A stretch of 64,000 nucleotides of DNA from Porphyromonas sp. COT-239 OH1446 (GTDB lineage Bacteria > Bacteroidota > Bacteroidia > Bacteroidales > Porphyromonadaceae): NCBI RefSeq assembly GCF_000768875.1, contig NZ_JRAO01000018.1, forward strand, positions 1 to 64,000. Direction: 5' to 3'. The notes beneath the pieces are model-generated. The model was not told the origin of the DNA. It worked only from the letters and a program-made list of their open reading frames with translations, and did no database searches. The translations under genes and the position numbers were made by a program. Below are positions 32,629 through 42,410 of this stretch, in pieces. Positions within the stretch are counted from its first letter, which is position 1; each line of letters begins with the position of its first letter.

Positions 32629-34059
32629 ATGAAACTCTATCGTCCTACAGGCGAGAGCACCCGACACCGCCTGCGCCGTTATCTTTGGGGCATTCTGCTC
32701 ATGATCCTCATCCTTGTGCTAGCTCTCTGGGCTAGTCTGTGGTGGCTCTTGGCTCTTCCCTTGGCATTTGACTATTACTTCCTGCGCCTCATCCCCTGGG
32801 GTTGGGGGCGTAATAGCTCCAATCCGATCGTGCGCTTCCTGGCTACCTGGGTCGGGGATTTGATTTTCATTGTCGTGCTGGTGTCTGTGCTGCAGACCTT
32901 CCTCTTCCAAAATTTCGGCATTCCAAGCTCCTCTCTCGAGAAGACGATGCTCGTCGGAGACTACCTCGTAGTCGAGAAGCTCAGCTATGGCCCTCGAATG
33001 CCTATGACCCCTGTGGCTATGCCTCTAGTGCACGAGAGCTTCCTCGGGATGAAGGCCTATCTCGACAAGCCTTCCTGCCCCTATCGCAGGCTCAAGGGAC
33101 TTCGTCAGATCGAGCGCAATGATCTTGTTGTCTTCAACTTCCCCGCTGGAGATACAGTCGCCCTCTCTGTCTCCATCCCCGATTATTATACTTTGTGCGC
33201 TCAGTACGGCAGGGAGGCCGTGCATCGAGATCGGGCTACCTTCGGCGAGATCATTTACCGGCCAGTGGATAAGCGAGCTCACTATATTAAGAGGTGTGTA
33301 GGCCTGCCTGGAGAGCGTATCGAGATCCGAGACAATCAAGTCCTTATCGATGGCAAGACAATAGGCAACCCCTCGAAGATGCAGCTCAATTATCTGCTAC
33401 AGACCGATGGACGTACGCTCTCGAAAGAAGTCCTTGATGCACTCAAAATCAACTATAGAGACGTGAACGAGATCTCGATGCAGATCCATTCTCAAAAAGA
33501 AGCGGAGGCTCTGGAGCTCGAGCTCGGCTTGACACCCATTGACAGTACGCTCTCGATGGGGCGCATCTACGAATTGCCCCTGACCCAAGCGATGAGGGAG
33601 CAGCTCACCCGTGAGCCCTATGTGCGTAATATCGTCGTTGAGCGCAGTCGAGACCGAGGGGTGTGCTACCCTCTCTCTAAGGACTTTGCCTGGACGGGGG
33701 ACAACTATGGGCCTCTTCTCATTCCCAAGGCTGGGCTGACTATCGAGCTCAACGAACATAATCTAGCCCTCTATCGCCGCTGCATAGAGGCCTATGAAGG
33801 GCATCGCCTCGAGACGACGCCCGAGGGGCGTTTCCTCGTCGATGGTGTAGAGCAGCGTAGCTATACCTTTGCTATGGACTATTACTTCATGCTCGGAGAC
33901 AATAGGCACAACTCTGCCGATAGTCGCTACTGGGGCTTTGTCCCCGAGGATCATATTGTCGGCCGACCCCTCTTCATCTTCTTCTCTCGCAACGATGAGC
34001 AAGGATTTCTAAGCGGTATTCGTTGGGGAAGAATGTTTAGAGCCGTCGATGCAGACTAA
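32629..34059 (+). CDS. lepB: Signal peptidase I, long Bacteroidetes form
   Basis: Membrane serine protease that removes signal peptides. At 476 residues it is nearly twice the usual length. Two N-terminal membrane segments are followed by FGIPSSSLEKTML (catalytic Ser in the P-S-x-S box). The catalytic Lys lies in HYIKRCVGLPGE and the conserved GDNRHNSADSRYWG comes near the C-terminus. An insertion of about 150 residues sits between the Lys box and the GDNRHNS box, as in other Bacteroidetes homologues. Confidence 0.95.
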   Translation: MKLYRPTGESTRHRLRRYLWGILLMILILVLALWASLWWLLALPLAFDYYFLRLIPWGWGRNSSNPIVRFLATWVGDLIFIVVLVSVLQTFLFQNFGIPSSSLEKTMLVGDYLVVEKLSYGPRMPMTPVAMPLVHESFLGMKAYLDKPSCPYRRLKGLRQIERNDLVVFNFPAGDTVALSVSIPDYYTLCAQYGREAVHRDRATFGEIIYRPVDKRAHYIKRCVGLPGERIEIRDNQVLIDGKTIGNPSKMQLNYLLQTDGRTLSKEVLDALKINYRDVNEISMQIHSQKEAEALELELGLTPIDSTLSMGRIYELPLTQAMREQLTREPYVRNIVVERSRDRGVCYPLSKDFAWTGDNYGPLLIPKAGLTIELNEHNLALYRRCIEAYEGHRLETTPEGRFLVDGVEQRSYTFAMDYYFMLGDNRHNSADSRYWGFVPEDHIVGRPLFIFFSRNDEQGFLSGIRWGRMFRAVDAD

Positions 34060-34696
34060 GCTAGATCTCTCGGAGGCTTTGCTGCTCTCGACAGCCTATG
34101 CCCCGCCGATAGAGTACATGATTCGTCTCTATAGAACCCAGGGGCAAGTCGCTTATCTCGAGGCACAGGAGCACTTCGTCAAGCAGAGCTACCGCAGTCG
34201 CTGCCATATCACTGGCCCGAACGGGCTTCAGGCTCTAACGATCCCTGTCGAGCATAAGGCTAGCCCCATGATCAGAGATATACGAATCTCCGATCATGGG
34301 GCTTGGCGACATCTACATCGGGGAGCATTGATGGCCTCTTATGGTCGTAGTCCCTACTTTGAGTACTACTGGGATGATATTCGCCCATTCTACGAGCAGG
34401 GACGCTATACCTACCTTTGGGACTTCAACTGGGAGCTCCTACATTGCCTCTCGAGGCTCATTGACTTGGAGCTGAGCCTAGAGCCTACGCAGAGCTTCCT
34501 CCCACCTGAGAAGCAGTCCTCCCAAGACTATCGCTATAGGCTTAGTCCTAAGTCTATACAGCAGTCTGAGGACATCTCCTTCGAGGGTTATTATCAGCCA
34601 TTTGCCGAGCGGTGGGGCTTCGTCCAAGCGTTGAGTATCTTCGATCTAATCTTCAATCTAGGCCCAGAGGCTTTGCTTTACCTCAGCAAGGCTTGA
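34049..34696 (+). CDS. WbqC-like family protein
   Basis: Member of the WbqC-like family, often found near polysaccharide or lipopolysaccharide genes; biochemical function unknown. The 215-residue product shows the family's TAYAPPIEYMIRL opening with an E-A-Q-E-H-F-V-K-Q-S-Y-R-S-R-C segment, then the HRGALMASYGRSPYFEYY core. It overlaps the signal peptidase gene by 11 nt, so it is translationally coupled. Confidence 0.88.
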   Translation: MQTKLDLSEALLLSTAYAPPIEYMIRLYRTQGQVAYLEAQEHFVKQSYRSRCHITGPNGLQALTIPVEHKASPMIRDIRISDHGAWRHLHRGALMASYGRSPYFEYYWDDIRPFYEQGRYTYLWDFNWELLHCLSRLIDLELSLEPTQSFLPPEKQSSQDYRYRLSPKSIQQSEDISFEGYYQPFAERWGFVQALSIFDLIFNLGPEALLYLSKA

Positions 34697-34733
34697 TGAC
34701 CTCTAGCCTGGTCGATCGGTAGGCCAGCAAAGA

Positions 34734-34773
34734 GCTCGCCCCCAGTCAGTATGAGTACTGACTGGGGGCGAGC
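34734..34773. terminator. Bidirectional terminator between wbqC-like gene and GH20 gene
   Basis: An 18-bp perfect stem with loop TGAG (arms begin GCTCGCCCCC and end GGGGGCGAGC) lies between two convergent genes. Confidence 0.85.
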
Positions 34774-34795
34774 AGTTCATTATCCTCTCTAGCGG

Positions 34796-36829
34796 CTAGG
34801 GCATAGCGACGAGGTAGTTATATACCTTGAAGTTTGTGATGCGGCTCTCGAACCCTCCTGCTTCCTTTAGGGGGAAGACAAGAGTGCGCTGATAGTGCAT
34901 CTTCGCCCCTCCTCTATAAACTGTTGGGGTGAAGGGATCTGGAGCATTGTGCTGGACGTCGAGCTTATTTTTCTCTTCGAGTACATAGACTGTTTCGGGG
35001 CTGAGACGTTGGCGGAGCTTGCCATTGACGAAGATCGAAGTCTCCCTATTCGTCCCCTGTATGCTAATGTTGATCTTTTCCCCAGCTTTGGGTAGGCGGA
35101 CAGAGAAAGTATTGAGGTAACCATCTCGCTCAAATCCTATAGCTCCGCTTTTAGGATCAGCTAGATAGACCGTGGCGTGCGGAGAGCGAAGCAGTATAGT
35201 CCCCTTAGCCTCTTCGGCGGCCTCGAGGTCGAAGCTGATGGTATAGTCGTAACCTATCTCCATATAGGGGAGGGTATCTCCAGCCCTAAGCTCAGAGCGT
35301 TCGTAGACAAGCTGTTTGCCTCGACCAATACGTCCGAGCTCATTCACTCCAGGAGCTTCGCTTAAGTTCAGCCTCTTCTCATTATACTCAGCATAGGGGA
35401 TACTAGTGTCGTGAGCTGTCCAGGTCTTCAGAGCCATTATCTGCATGGCGGGCATGACCCGATGGTGAATGTCCTTGACCGAGATCCCATTGCCATAGTG
35501 GTCATTCCACACGGCAAACATCCCTCCCAATAGAGATGGGTCCCCGTCCTCGAACTTTTGGTTACCTATTTGTGCTGGGGTCCAGGACTTATGCAGATAC
35601 TCCGTATTCAGATAATCGTAGTAATAGCCTGCTGCTGGGACGATATAGGTATAGCCATCGGGGATGCTGACGATTTGATAGCCAGCCTCCTTCATCGCCT
35701 TAGGGTCTGCATATCCATTGTACCAGCACATCATGACAACATCTTTGCTCGCCACGGGTGTCTTACCATAGGCATGGGTGAGTGCTCCCCACAGGCAGGC
35801 CTGCTTGCCAAAGCCCTGTACATACTTGATATAGCGATCGGTGAAGTAACGGAATTTCTCTCGTACCTCCTCCTTGGCATTGCTATATTCGTCCGTGCCA
35901 ATATTGACCCGCTTACCTCGGAATACTGGATTCTTACCCGATAGATACTCCTTGAAGAGGGCATCCACAAACTCGTAAGTGCCAGGATTGAATAGGTCTA
36001 GGTGATCGATCCCATACTCCTTGCTCCCAATCTCAGGTTTGATACGTGAGAAGGCTAACGAGTGAGCTGGGACGTCGATCTCTGGGATGATCTCAACGAA
36101 TTGGCTTTCGGCCTTAATTTGGAAGTCAATGAACTCTTTCTTAGAGTAGGATGCCCCTGCTATAGCTAGATCCGGGAAGGTCTCACTCTCTAGCCTAAAG
36201 GCCGATGACGTTTTGCTCCAGTCATGGTCGAAGTACTGCTTGAAACCATTGTCATTGAGGTGCACCTGCAATGTATTCATCTTGTAGTAGGCCATGACCT
36301 TGACGAGGTTATTCAAATAGTCTATCGGGATGTATTTGCGACCTACATCCATCAGTAGCCCCCTGAGAGCATAGCGAGGGATGTCGATCGTACTCCCCTG
36401 GGGTAGCTTGCGCTCGGGGTCTTGCTCAGAGAGCTGAAGTAGTGTCCGTGTCCCCCAGTATAGCCCCCTAGGAGTGGCAGCTGTGAGCTTAGCCGACTGG
36501 GCGATGTCCAGGCGATAGCCTTCCTCCCCAAGAGTCTTGTCTTTCAGAAGAGAGAGGGCTAGGTCTCCCTGGCGAGCCTTGCCGTAGGAGATCTTGAGCT
36601 CACGGCCAAACATGAGGCGATAGTCTTCTATCAGGCTCTTGGCTACAGAGAACAGAGCCTTATCTCTAGACCCTAAAACAATGCGACCAGTGGGGGTAAA
36701 GTGCCCATCTCCTCCTGTCCAGGAGGTGAGCTCGGGGATTACAAAAGGCTTCGGGTTCTTCCCTTCGGCCATGAGACTCGGGCTTAGAATGAATAATGCT
36801 ACAGCGAATAGGCAGCGAATGTACTTCAT
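34796..36829 (-). CDS. Exported GH20 beta-N-acetylhexosaminidase with C-terminal lectin-like domain
   Basis: Predicted secreted hexosaminidase that removes terminal beta-linked GlcNAc or GalNAc. The 677-residue product has a signal peptide (ending near SLMAEG), a GH20b domain, then a barrel with the catalytic pair Asp313-Glu314 in NIGTDEYS. The usual HxGGDE is changed to NIGTDE here, a variant in the bases before the catalytic pair, while the pair itself is intact. The C-terminal 180 residues resemble a LamG/concanavalin-type beta sandwich (TISFDLEAAEEAKGTILLRS onward), a likely glycan-binding module. Monocistronic on the minus strand. Confidence 0.88.
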   Translation of the reverse strand: MKYIRCLFAVALFILSPSLMAEGKNPKPFVIPELTSWTGGDGHFTPTGRIVLGSRDKALFSVAKSLIEDYRLMFGRELKISYGKARQGDLALSLLKDKTLGEEGYRLDIAQSAKLTAATPRGLYWGTRTLLQLSEQDPERKLPQGSTIDIPRYALRGLLMDVGRKYIPIDYLNNLVKVMAYYKMNTLQVHLNDNGFKQYFDHDWSKTSSAFRLESETFPDLAIAGASYSKKEFIDFQIKAESQFVEIIPEIDVPAHSLAFSRIKPEIGSKEYGIDHLDLFNPGTYEFVDALFKEYLSGKNPVFRGKRVNIGTDEYSNAKEEVREKFRYFTDRYIKYVQGFGKQACLWGALTHAYGKTPVASKDVVMMCWYNGYADPKAMKEAGYQIVSIPDGYTYIVPAAGYYYDYLNTEYLHKSWTPAQIGNQKFEDGDPSLLGGMFAVWNDHYGNGISVKDIHHRVMPAMQIMALKTWTAHDTSIPYAEYNEKRLNLSEAPGVNELGRIGRGKQLVYERSELRAGDTLPYMEIGYDYTISFDLEAAEEAKGTILLRSPHATVYLADPKSGAIGFERDGYLNTFSVRLPKAGEKINISIQGTNRETSIFVNGKLRQRLSPETVYVLEEKNKLDVQHNAPDPFTPTVYRGGAKMHYQRTLVFPLKEAGGFESRITNFKVYNYLVAMP

Positions 36830-36871
36830 ATAGGTTATTTTATAGGATGAATGCTTTTGGTGTTGAGATAG

Positions 36872-37879
36872 TTATTGGGCTAGGATATAAGAGACAAGCT
36901 CCTTGAGGATCTCTCCATCAGAGATAGAGGCATCGACCCCCTTGGAGGCAGCATCGCTCAGACGTATTTGTCGGATAATATTGAAGGTAGCCATAGAGCT
37001 ATACACTCGACTGGCAACGATATAGTCTCGGGCTGCATAGGTGGATACACGCAAGGCCTCCGCAATAGCCTTATCACTGGCTTGGGGCATGTAGTAGACT
37101 CCCATGAGAGCTGAGAAGAAGTTGTAGAGAACGGCTAGGGTCATCTGCACGGGATAATTCCTCTCGTTGGCGGAGAAGTATAGGGCTATCTTGTAGGCTC
37201 GAGCAGCATCTCTCTCGATGATAGCCCTTAGGAGCTCAAAATTGTTGTATTCCTTACTCAGCCCAATGTATTCCTCTATATGCTCAGTTGTTACGATATG
37301 CCTGCCAGGGCCTAGGGCTATGGATAGCTTCTGGATCTCTCCGAGGATCTTCTCTAGGTCATTGCCAGTATGGTCGGCCATGATGTAGGCTGTACGCTGA
37401 TCGATAGACATTCCCTCGGCAGCAAATGACTTGATGATGAAGTCCGGGACTTTGGAGTCGTAGATCTTAGCACTTTCGTAGAGAGCTTCGGCCTCCTCTA
37501 GAGCCTTGTAGAGGGCCTTACGCTTGTCTATCTTCTTCTTGTAGCAGAGTACGAGGCAGGTCGTTTCAGGTAGGCGAGGGATGTAGCCTGAGAGACGCTC
37601 TAGATCCTTGATTTGCTGGGCCTCTCGCACGAGTACTAGATGACGCTCCCCGAGCATGGGGAAGCGCATAGCCTCCGTCAGAACGTCTCCGATCTGCGTG
37701 TCATTGCCATAGAGGATGGTCTGATTGAAGTCTCTTTCATCCTCTGGAATGAGTTGAGTCGCAAATAACTCTGCTAGGCGATCGATGAACAGAGGCTCTT
37801 CTCCCCAAAGCATATAGATGCGCTTGGGTTGTTTGCGTTTGAGGCTTCGAACTATATCATCATAGGAGAGCATGGGCAA
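36872..37879 (-). CDS. holA: DNA polymerase III delta subunit
   Basis: Clamp-loader delta subunit that opens the beta clamp during replication. The 335-residue product has the family's opening (YDDIVRSLKRKQPKRIYMLWGEEPLFIDRL), the alternating beta-alpha AAA-like fold lacking a functional P-loop, and the C-terminal helical collar domain with the ARDYIVASR segment. Length and pattern match HolA. It is divergent from a HsdR_N gene 47 bp away. Confidence 0.92.
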   Translation of the reverse strand: MPMLSYDDIVRSLKRKQPKRIYMLWGEEPLFIDRLAELFATQLIPEDERDFNQTILYGNDTQIGDVLTEAMRFPMLGERHLVLVREAQQIKDLERLSGYIPRLPETTCLVLCYKKKIDKRKALYKALEEAEALYESAKIYDSKVPDFIIKSFAAEGMSIDQRTAYIMADHTGNDLEKILGEIQKLSIALGPGRHIVTTEHIEEYIGLSKEYNNFELLRAIIERDAARAYKIALYFSANERNYPVQMTLAVLYNFFSALMGVYYMPQASDKAIAEALRVSTYAARDYIVASRVYSSMATFNIIRQIRLSDAASKGVDASISDGEILKELVSYILAQ

Positions 37880-37895
37880 CTAATATAGAAATATG

Positions 37896-37924
37896 TATCT
37901 TCGTAGACAGATGTCGCAAAGATA
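37896..37924. promoter_or_regulatory. Face-to-face promoter boxes for holA and the HsdR_N gene
   Basis: TATCTTTG on the minus strand (37917-37924) serves holA. A TATCTTCG variant on the plus strand (37896-37903) could serve the HsdR_N gene, whose start is at 37927. The two would overlap, so the genes may compete for polymerase. The minus box is stronger. Confidence 0.45.
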
Positions 37925-37926
37925 AG

Positions 37927-38388
37927 ATGATTAGGCTAAATCTCCCCCCTTACGCCGCACAAGTGTCTCAACAGGCTGGTAAGCCCTACATATATGACTG
38001 CCTGCGCAGGCGGACTGTACGCCTTACCCCCGAAGAGTGGGTGCGGCAGCATTTCGTTCATTATCTTATCGATCACCTAAGGTATCCCCCAGAGCTCATG
38101 ATGAACGAGGTCTCGATCCGTGTGGCACAGCGAAGCAAACGTTGCGATACTGTCATCTATAATCGTAACCTTCGACCTCTCGTCTTGGTCGAATATAAAG
38201 CTCCTGAGGTAGCTCTTAGTGAGCGAGTGCTGCAGCAGGCTATCCGCTACAACTATACCCTCCTAGTCCCTTACCTTATCTTGAGTAATGGGCTAGAGCA
38301 TTTAGTCTATCATATCGACTATGAACAAATGACTTATGAGCCTTTGAGGGAAATCCCCCCCTTTGGGCATCTCATGTCTCCAATCTAA
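37927..38388 (+). CDS. HsdR_N-type (PD-(D/E)XK) nuclease-domain protein
   Basis: A 153-residue stand-alone protein with the type I restriction enzyme R-subunit N-terminal domain. The motif RCDTVIY then LVLVEYKAP gives the D...ExK catalytic triad of the PD-(D/E)XK fold, and QQAIRYNYTL matches the following conserved helix. No specificity, methylase or helicase partner is present, so this is not a restriction system as seen. Such solo proteins are common in Bacteroidetes, with unknown function. Confidence 0.85.
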   Translation: MIRLNLPPYAAQVSQQAGKPYIYDCLRRRTVRLTPEEWVRQHFVHYLIDHLRYPPELMMNEVSIRVAQRSKRCDTVIYNRNLRPLVLVEYKAPEVALSERVLQQAIRYNYTLLVPYLILSNGLEHLVYHIDYEQMTYEPLREIPPFGHLMSPI

Positions 38389-38420
38389 ATAGATTCGTAT
38401 TATCATTCACCTATAAACCT

Positions 38421-39338
38421 ATGTTTTTAGAAGCAAAGAACGTGTACAAGCACTATGCTGCTCATACGGCCCTCGATGACGTGAGCATTGAGGTCGAGAG
38501 GGGCAGAGTGTTCGGTCTGCTTGGCCCCAATGGGGCGGGTAAAACCTCTTTGATCCGCATCATTAACCGCATTACTGCTCCAGATCAAGGGCAAATCTTG
38601 ATCGATGGGAAGCCTATGCAGCAGAGTGATATTAACCGTATTGGCTATCTACCAGAGGAGAGAGGCCTATATCGTAAGATGAAGGTTGGTGAGCATGCTA
38701 TTTACCTGGCTCGTCTCAAGGGCGTTGAGAAGTCTGAGGCTCGCAAGCAGCTGAAGCAGTGGTTCGACAAATTTGATATCATGCCTTGGTGGGACAAGAA
38801 GGTCGAGGAGCTCTCCAAGGGGATGCAGCAGAAGGTCCAATTTGTCTGCACTGTCATTCATAAGCCCGAGTTGCTTATCTTCGACGAGCCCTTTAGTGGC
38901 TTTGACCCTGTTAATGCCGATTTGCTCAAGAGAGAGATCTTAGAGTTGAGAGATGCTGGGCATACGATTATCTTCTCCACGCATAACATGCAGTCTGTCG
39001 AGGAGATCTGCGATGATATTGCCTTGATTAATCGTTCTAGGGTCGTGTTGAGTGGCCAAGTGGACTCTATCCGCCGTCAGTATGCTTCGGGTATCCTCTC
39101 AATGCGCTTTGAGCAGAACCTCTCAGAGGAGTCCCTCAGAGAGTTTGATGTCGTGGAATATAGGGAGGAGCGAGGCGGCTCTGTACTACGCCTGCACAAG
39201 CCACAGAGCCTAACTAACTGGGAGCTAATCTCTCAGATGCCCCATGGGGTGGAGTTGCTTAGCTTCTACGAAGAAGTCCCCAGTATGCACGAGATATTCA
39301 TCCAAACAGTCCAAGAAAACGGTTACCATGGAGAGTAA
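38421..39338 (+). CDS. ABC transporter ATP-binding protein (Nat-like exporter)
   Basis: ATPase subunit of a probable ABC-2 type exporter. The 305-residue product has Walker A GPNGAGKTS, signature ELSKGMQQK, Walker B LLIFDEPFSG, and the switch histidine in FSTHNM. A C-terminal extension of about 80 residues follows, as in NatA-type subunits. It overlaps the permease gene by 11 nt, so the two are coupled. Confidence 0.95.
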   Translation: MFLEAKNVYKHYAAHTALDDVSIEVERGRVFGLLGPNGAGKTSLIRIINRITAPDQGQILIDGKPMQQSDINRIGYLPEERGLYRKMKVGEHAIYLARLKGVEKSEARKQLKQWFDKFDIMPWWDKKVEELSKGMQQKVQFVCTVIHKPELLIFDEPFSGFDPVNADLLKREILELRDAGHTIIFSTHNMQSVEEICDDIALINRSRVVLSGQVDSIRRQYASGILSMRFEQNLSEESLREFDVVEYREERGGSVLRLHKPQSLTNWELISQMPHGVELLSFYEEVPSMHEIFIQTVQENGYHGE

Positions 39339-40641
39339 GATTAGTATCATCATTGCCCGAGAATATCTCTCGAGGCTTCGCAAGCGTAGCTTTATCATCA
39401 TTACCCTGCTTGCTCCTTTGTTTTTCATCCTCATATCCTTTCTACCAGTACTATTGATGCAGATCGATAGCGATAGTGATCAGCAAATTGTGGCTGTTAT
39501 TGATCGCACGGGTCAGTATGCTTCTCTGCTTGAGAGTAATGAGCAGTATCGCTTCGTCGATGCTGACAAGACTGCTGAGGAATACAAAGCCCTCGGGGAG
39601 GAACAGGAGATTACAGCTGTGCTAGAGATCCGCCAAGATCTACTCCAGGATCCTAAAGCTATTGGTCTCTATGCTTTCCGACAATTGCCCCCAGGGCTCG
39701 AGGCTTATGTCAATGCCACTCTGTCGAAGCATCTATCGGAGCAGAAAATGGCCTCGTATGACATCCCTAATCTCCCAGAGATCATACGAGACAGCAAGGT
39801 GAATATCTCCCTGGCAACCTATAAATGGAATGAGAGTGGGGCAGAGACGGCTAGCTCGAGTGATTTTGCCTCTATCCTTGGTCTTGTCCTTGCTCTGATG
39901 AGCTACATGTTCATCCTTACTTATGGTACGATGATCTTACAGAGCGTTTTGGAGGAGAAAAAGAGTCGTATCATGGAGATTATGGTCTCTTCTGTACGTC
40001 CCTTTGATCTCATGATGGGTAAAATCCTGGGTGTAGGCCTCCTCGGGCTAACACAGATAGCAATATGGTGTGTGCTCACCTTTAGCCTTTATATTGCAGC
40101 ACAATTCCTTTTGATCGGGCAACTGTACAGCCCAGAGCTACTCCTAGAGGCCAGTCAGTCGGATATTGGTATGCAGAGCATGCATATGGTCTATGAGCTC
40201 TTTGGGATTGTCCAAGGAATTAACTTCGTTGAGATCATCGTACTCTTCGTTCTTCTCTTCTTGGGTGGCTTTCTGCTCTATGCCTCAATTCTGGCGGCAC
40301 TTGCCTCGTCTGTCTCCAGCGATGAAGATGCCGGACAGTTGATGTTGCCCGTTACATTGATCATCATGGTATCCTTCTACATTGGTATGGCTTGTATGAA
40401 CAATCCCGAGGGGAACTTAGCCTTTTGGGCTTCGTTGATCCCCTTCACTTCACCTATTGTGATGATGGTACGACTGCCCTATGACGTATCTTTGTGGCAA
40501 CAGGCCTTGAGCATCTTGATCCTATATCTGAGCTTTGTGGGGATTACCTTCATCAGTGCGAAGATCTATCGTATTGGGATCTTGATGTATGGTAAGAAGC
40601 CTAGCCTTAGGGAGCTATGGCGATGGACTCGATACAAGTAA
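39328..40641 (+). CDS. ABC-2 type transporter permease (Nat-like)
   Basis: Membrane partner of the preceding ATPase. The ATG within the ATPase gene gives MESKISIIIAREYLSRLRKRSF, a typical NatB/ABC-2 opening before the first membrane helix. A large extracytoplasmic domain (about residues 50-200) precedes five or more membrane segments starting with the SIL...YGTMILQSVLEEKKSRIMEIMVSS region. Product length 437 residues. Likely exports sodium, drugs or a lipid; substrate unknown. Confidence 0.93.
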   Translation: MESKISIIIAREYLSRLRKRSFIIITLLAPLFFILISFLPVLLMQIDSDSDQQIVAVIDRTGQYASLLESNEQYRFVDADKTAEEYKALGEEQEITAVLEIRQDLLQDPKAIGLYAFRQLPPGLEAYVNATLSKHLSEQKMASYDIPNLPEIIRDSKVNISLATYKWNESGAETASSSDFASILGLVLALMSYMFILTYGTMILQSVLEEKKSRIMEIMVSSVRPFDLMMGKILGVGLLGLTQIAIWCVLTFSLYIAAQFLLIGQLYSPELLLEASQSDIGMQSMHMVYELFGIVQGINFVEIIVLFVLLFLGGFLLYASILAALASSVSSDEDAGQLMLPVTLIIMVSFYIGMACMNNPEGNLAFWASLIPFTSPIVMMVRLPYDVSLWQQALSILILYLSFVGITFISAKIYRIGILMYGKKPSLRELWRWTRYK

Positions 40642-40652
40642 CCCTATATATT

Positions 40653-42302
40653 ATGGAAAAGAATATAATCAAGCGTCTATCACTTCTCTTCCTGCTTTTA
40701 TGTCCCCTTTGGGGGCTAAGGGCACAGGAGTCCATGGATGCTTATGGGCTTATTCCACAGCCTCGAATGATCCAAAAGACAGGGACTCGCTATCGCTTGC
40801 CTGCAAAGCTCCGCCTACACTACAACGATGCTCGCCTCGGTTTCGCTTCTGAATATCTGCATCAATATCTGCGTCAGGAGCTGAGCCTTAGTCCCACAAG
40901 TAAGCTTAGCAAAGCTCCTGGGCATATATCACTCTTGATAGACCCTCAGGTTTCAGACGAGGAGGCCTATAGACTCTCCATATCGAAGACTGGTCTAAGT
41001 GTGCGTGCTGGCCACGAACGAGGAGCTCTCTATGGAGTAATGACCTTAATGCAGTTGCTGCATAGCCATCGTCCTCGCTTTGGAGGGAGGTTTGTATTGC
41101 CTGGGTTGGAGATTGATGACCAGCCTCGCTATAGGATGCGTGCCTTGATGCTTGACCCTGCCCGTAACTTTCTCCCAGTAGCTCAAGTAAAGCGATTTCT
41201 CGATCGTATGGCTCGCTACAAGTTCAATACGCTTCAACTTCATTTGACCGACGATCAGGGCTGGCGGGTTGAGATCGCTTCTCACCCAGATCTCACGAGA
41301 ATTGGGGCTAGGCGTAGTTCTCATGAAAGCATTACGGATAATGGCTTCTATACTGCCAATGACCTTAAGGAATTGGTCGCTTATGCCGCACAGCGAGGGA
41401 TAGAGATTATCCCCGAGGTCGATGTCCCCGGTCATACGGCTGCGTTGCTCCTCGCTAAGCCAGAGCTGCGCTGCGATATTGCTCGGGAGACAGACTTTGT
41501 CCTAGGTAAGACAGATAATGTAATGCTTTCGGCTGTAAGTGAGGCGACTTTTAAGGTATTGGACGATGTCTTGAGGGAGCTCTCAGAGATCTTCCCTAGA
41601 GGTACGCGCATACATCTCGGTGGAGACGAATCAGCCATTGAACGTAACTGGGCCGTAAGTCCTGAGCATCAGGAGCTACAGAAGAAGTTGGGCTATGATG
41701 GGCCTCGAGCTCTGATGAGCTACTTTTTCGAGCGGGTATTGAGCTCTGCTCGTAAGTATGGTCTGAGACCAATGCTGTGGTGTGAGTTGGATAATATCCG
41801 TATGCCTGCCAAGGAGTATCTTTTCGATTACCCTAAGGATGTCGAGTTGATCACTTGGCGCATGGGGCTGACACCCAAGTGCCTCGATTTGACTAGGGCT
41901 TCGGGGCACAAGATCATCCTAGCCCCGGGCGAGGCAGCTTACTTCGATTATCCTCAGTTTCGAGGAGATCTGCCCGAGTTTAATAATTGGGGAATGCCAA
42001 TCACAACACTTGAGCGAGCCTATACCTGGGACTTGAAGAACAACCTCTATGCCTCTGGCGATGGCCACGTTTTGGGAGTTATGGGAACACTTTGGGGAGA
42101 GGCTATTAAGGACATGAATAGGGTGTTTTATATGACCTATCCTCGTGCCCTTGCTCTGGCGGAGATTGGCTGGACGACTCTGCCTCGTAGAGACTGGGCA
42201 TCATTCGTGCATCGACTGCCTTTGGTATTGGATGAGCTCTTGCGCTCGGGCATACCCTATCGTCCCCCTTTTGAGGTCTACGCTCCTCAGCCCAGCAAGT
42301 AG
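40653..42302 (+). CDS. Exported GH20 beta-N-acetylhexosaminidase
   Basis: Second hexosaminidase of the window. The ATG used here gives a clean signal peptide (ending near LRAQE); an upstream ATG would spoil it. In the 549-residue product the GH20b domain precedes the barrel motif HLGGDE with Asp325-Glu326 as the catalytic pair. Substrate-binding aromatic residues occur around WGEAIKDMN near the C-terminus. It starts 11 nt after the permease stop codon, but shared function is not implied. Canonical motif, in contrast to the other GH20 gene. Confidence 0.93.
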   Translation: MEKNIIKRLSLLFLLLCPLWGLRAQESMDAYGLIPQPRMIQKTGTRYRLPAKLRLHYNDARLGFASEYLHQYLRQELSLSPTSKLSKAPGHISLLIDPQVSDEEAYRLSISKTGLSVRAGHERGALYGVMTLMQLLHSHRPRFGGRFVLPGLEIDDQPRYRMRALMLDPARNFLPVAQVKRFLDRMARYKFNTLQLHLTDDQGWRVEIASHPDLTRIGARRSSHESITDNGFYTANDLKELVAYAAQRGIEIIPEVDVPGHTAALLLAKPELRCDIARETDFVLGKTDNVMLSAVSEATFKVLDDVLRELSEIFPRGTRIHLGGDESAIERNWAVSPEHQELQKKLGYDGPRALMSYFFERVLSSARKYGLRPMLWCELDNIRMPAKEYLFDYPKDVELITWRMGLTPKCLDLTRASGHKIILAPGEAAYFDYPQFRGDLPEFNNWGMPITTLERAYTWDLKNNLYASGDGHVLGVMGTLWGEAIKDMNRVFYMTYPRALALAEIGWTTLPRRDWASFVHRLPLVLDELLRSGIPYRPPFEVYAPQPSK

Positions 42303-42330
42303 TCAGCTCTGGGAGCTGCTTGCATACGAC

Positions 42331-42365
42331 ATCACCCCCGACTAGATCATCTAGTCGGGGGTGAT
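42331..42365. terminator. Bidirectional terminator between GH20 and flavodoxin genes
   Basis: Two 17-nt arms (starting ATCACCCCCG) are exact reverse complements around a single central base, between convergent genes. A TGTTT follows on the plus side. Confidence 0.85.
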
Positions 42366-42410
42366 TGTTTCTCTACCTTGGCTTAGGGTGAGGAAAGTAT
42401 ACCTTCTGCC

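Noticed and set aside
37927-38388. Possible type I restriction-modification locus
   Set aside because: Only a short HsdR_N domain protein is present. No methylase, specificity or helicase gene is near, so no restriction system is called.
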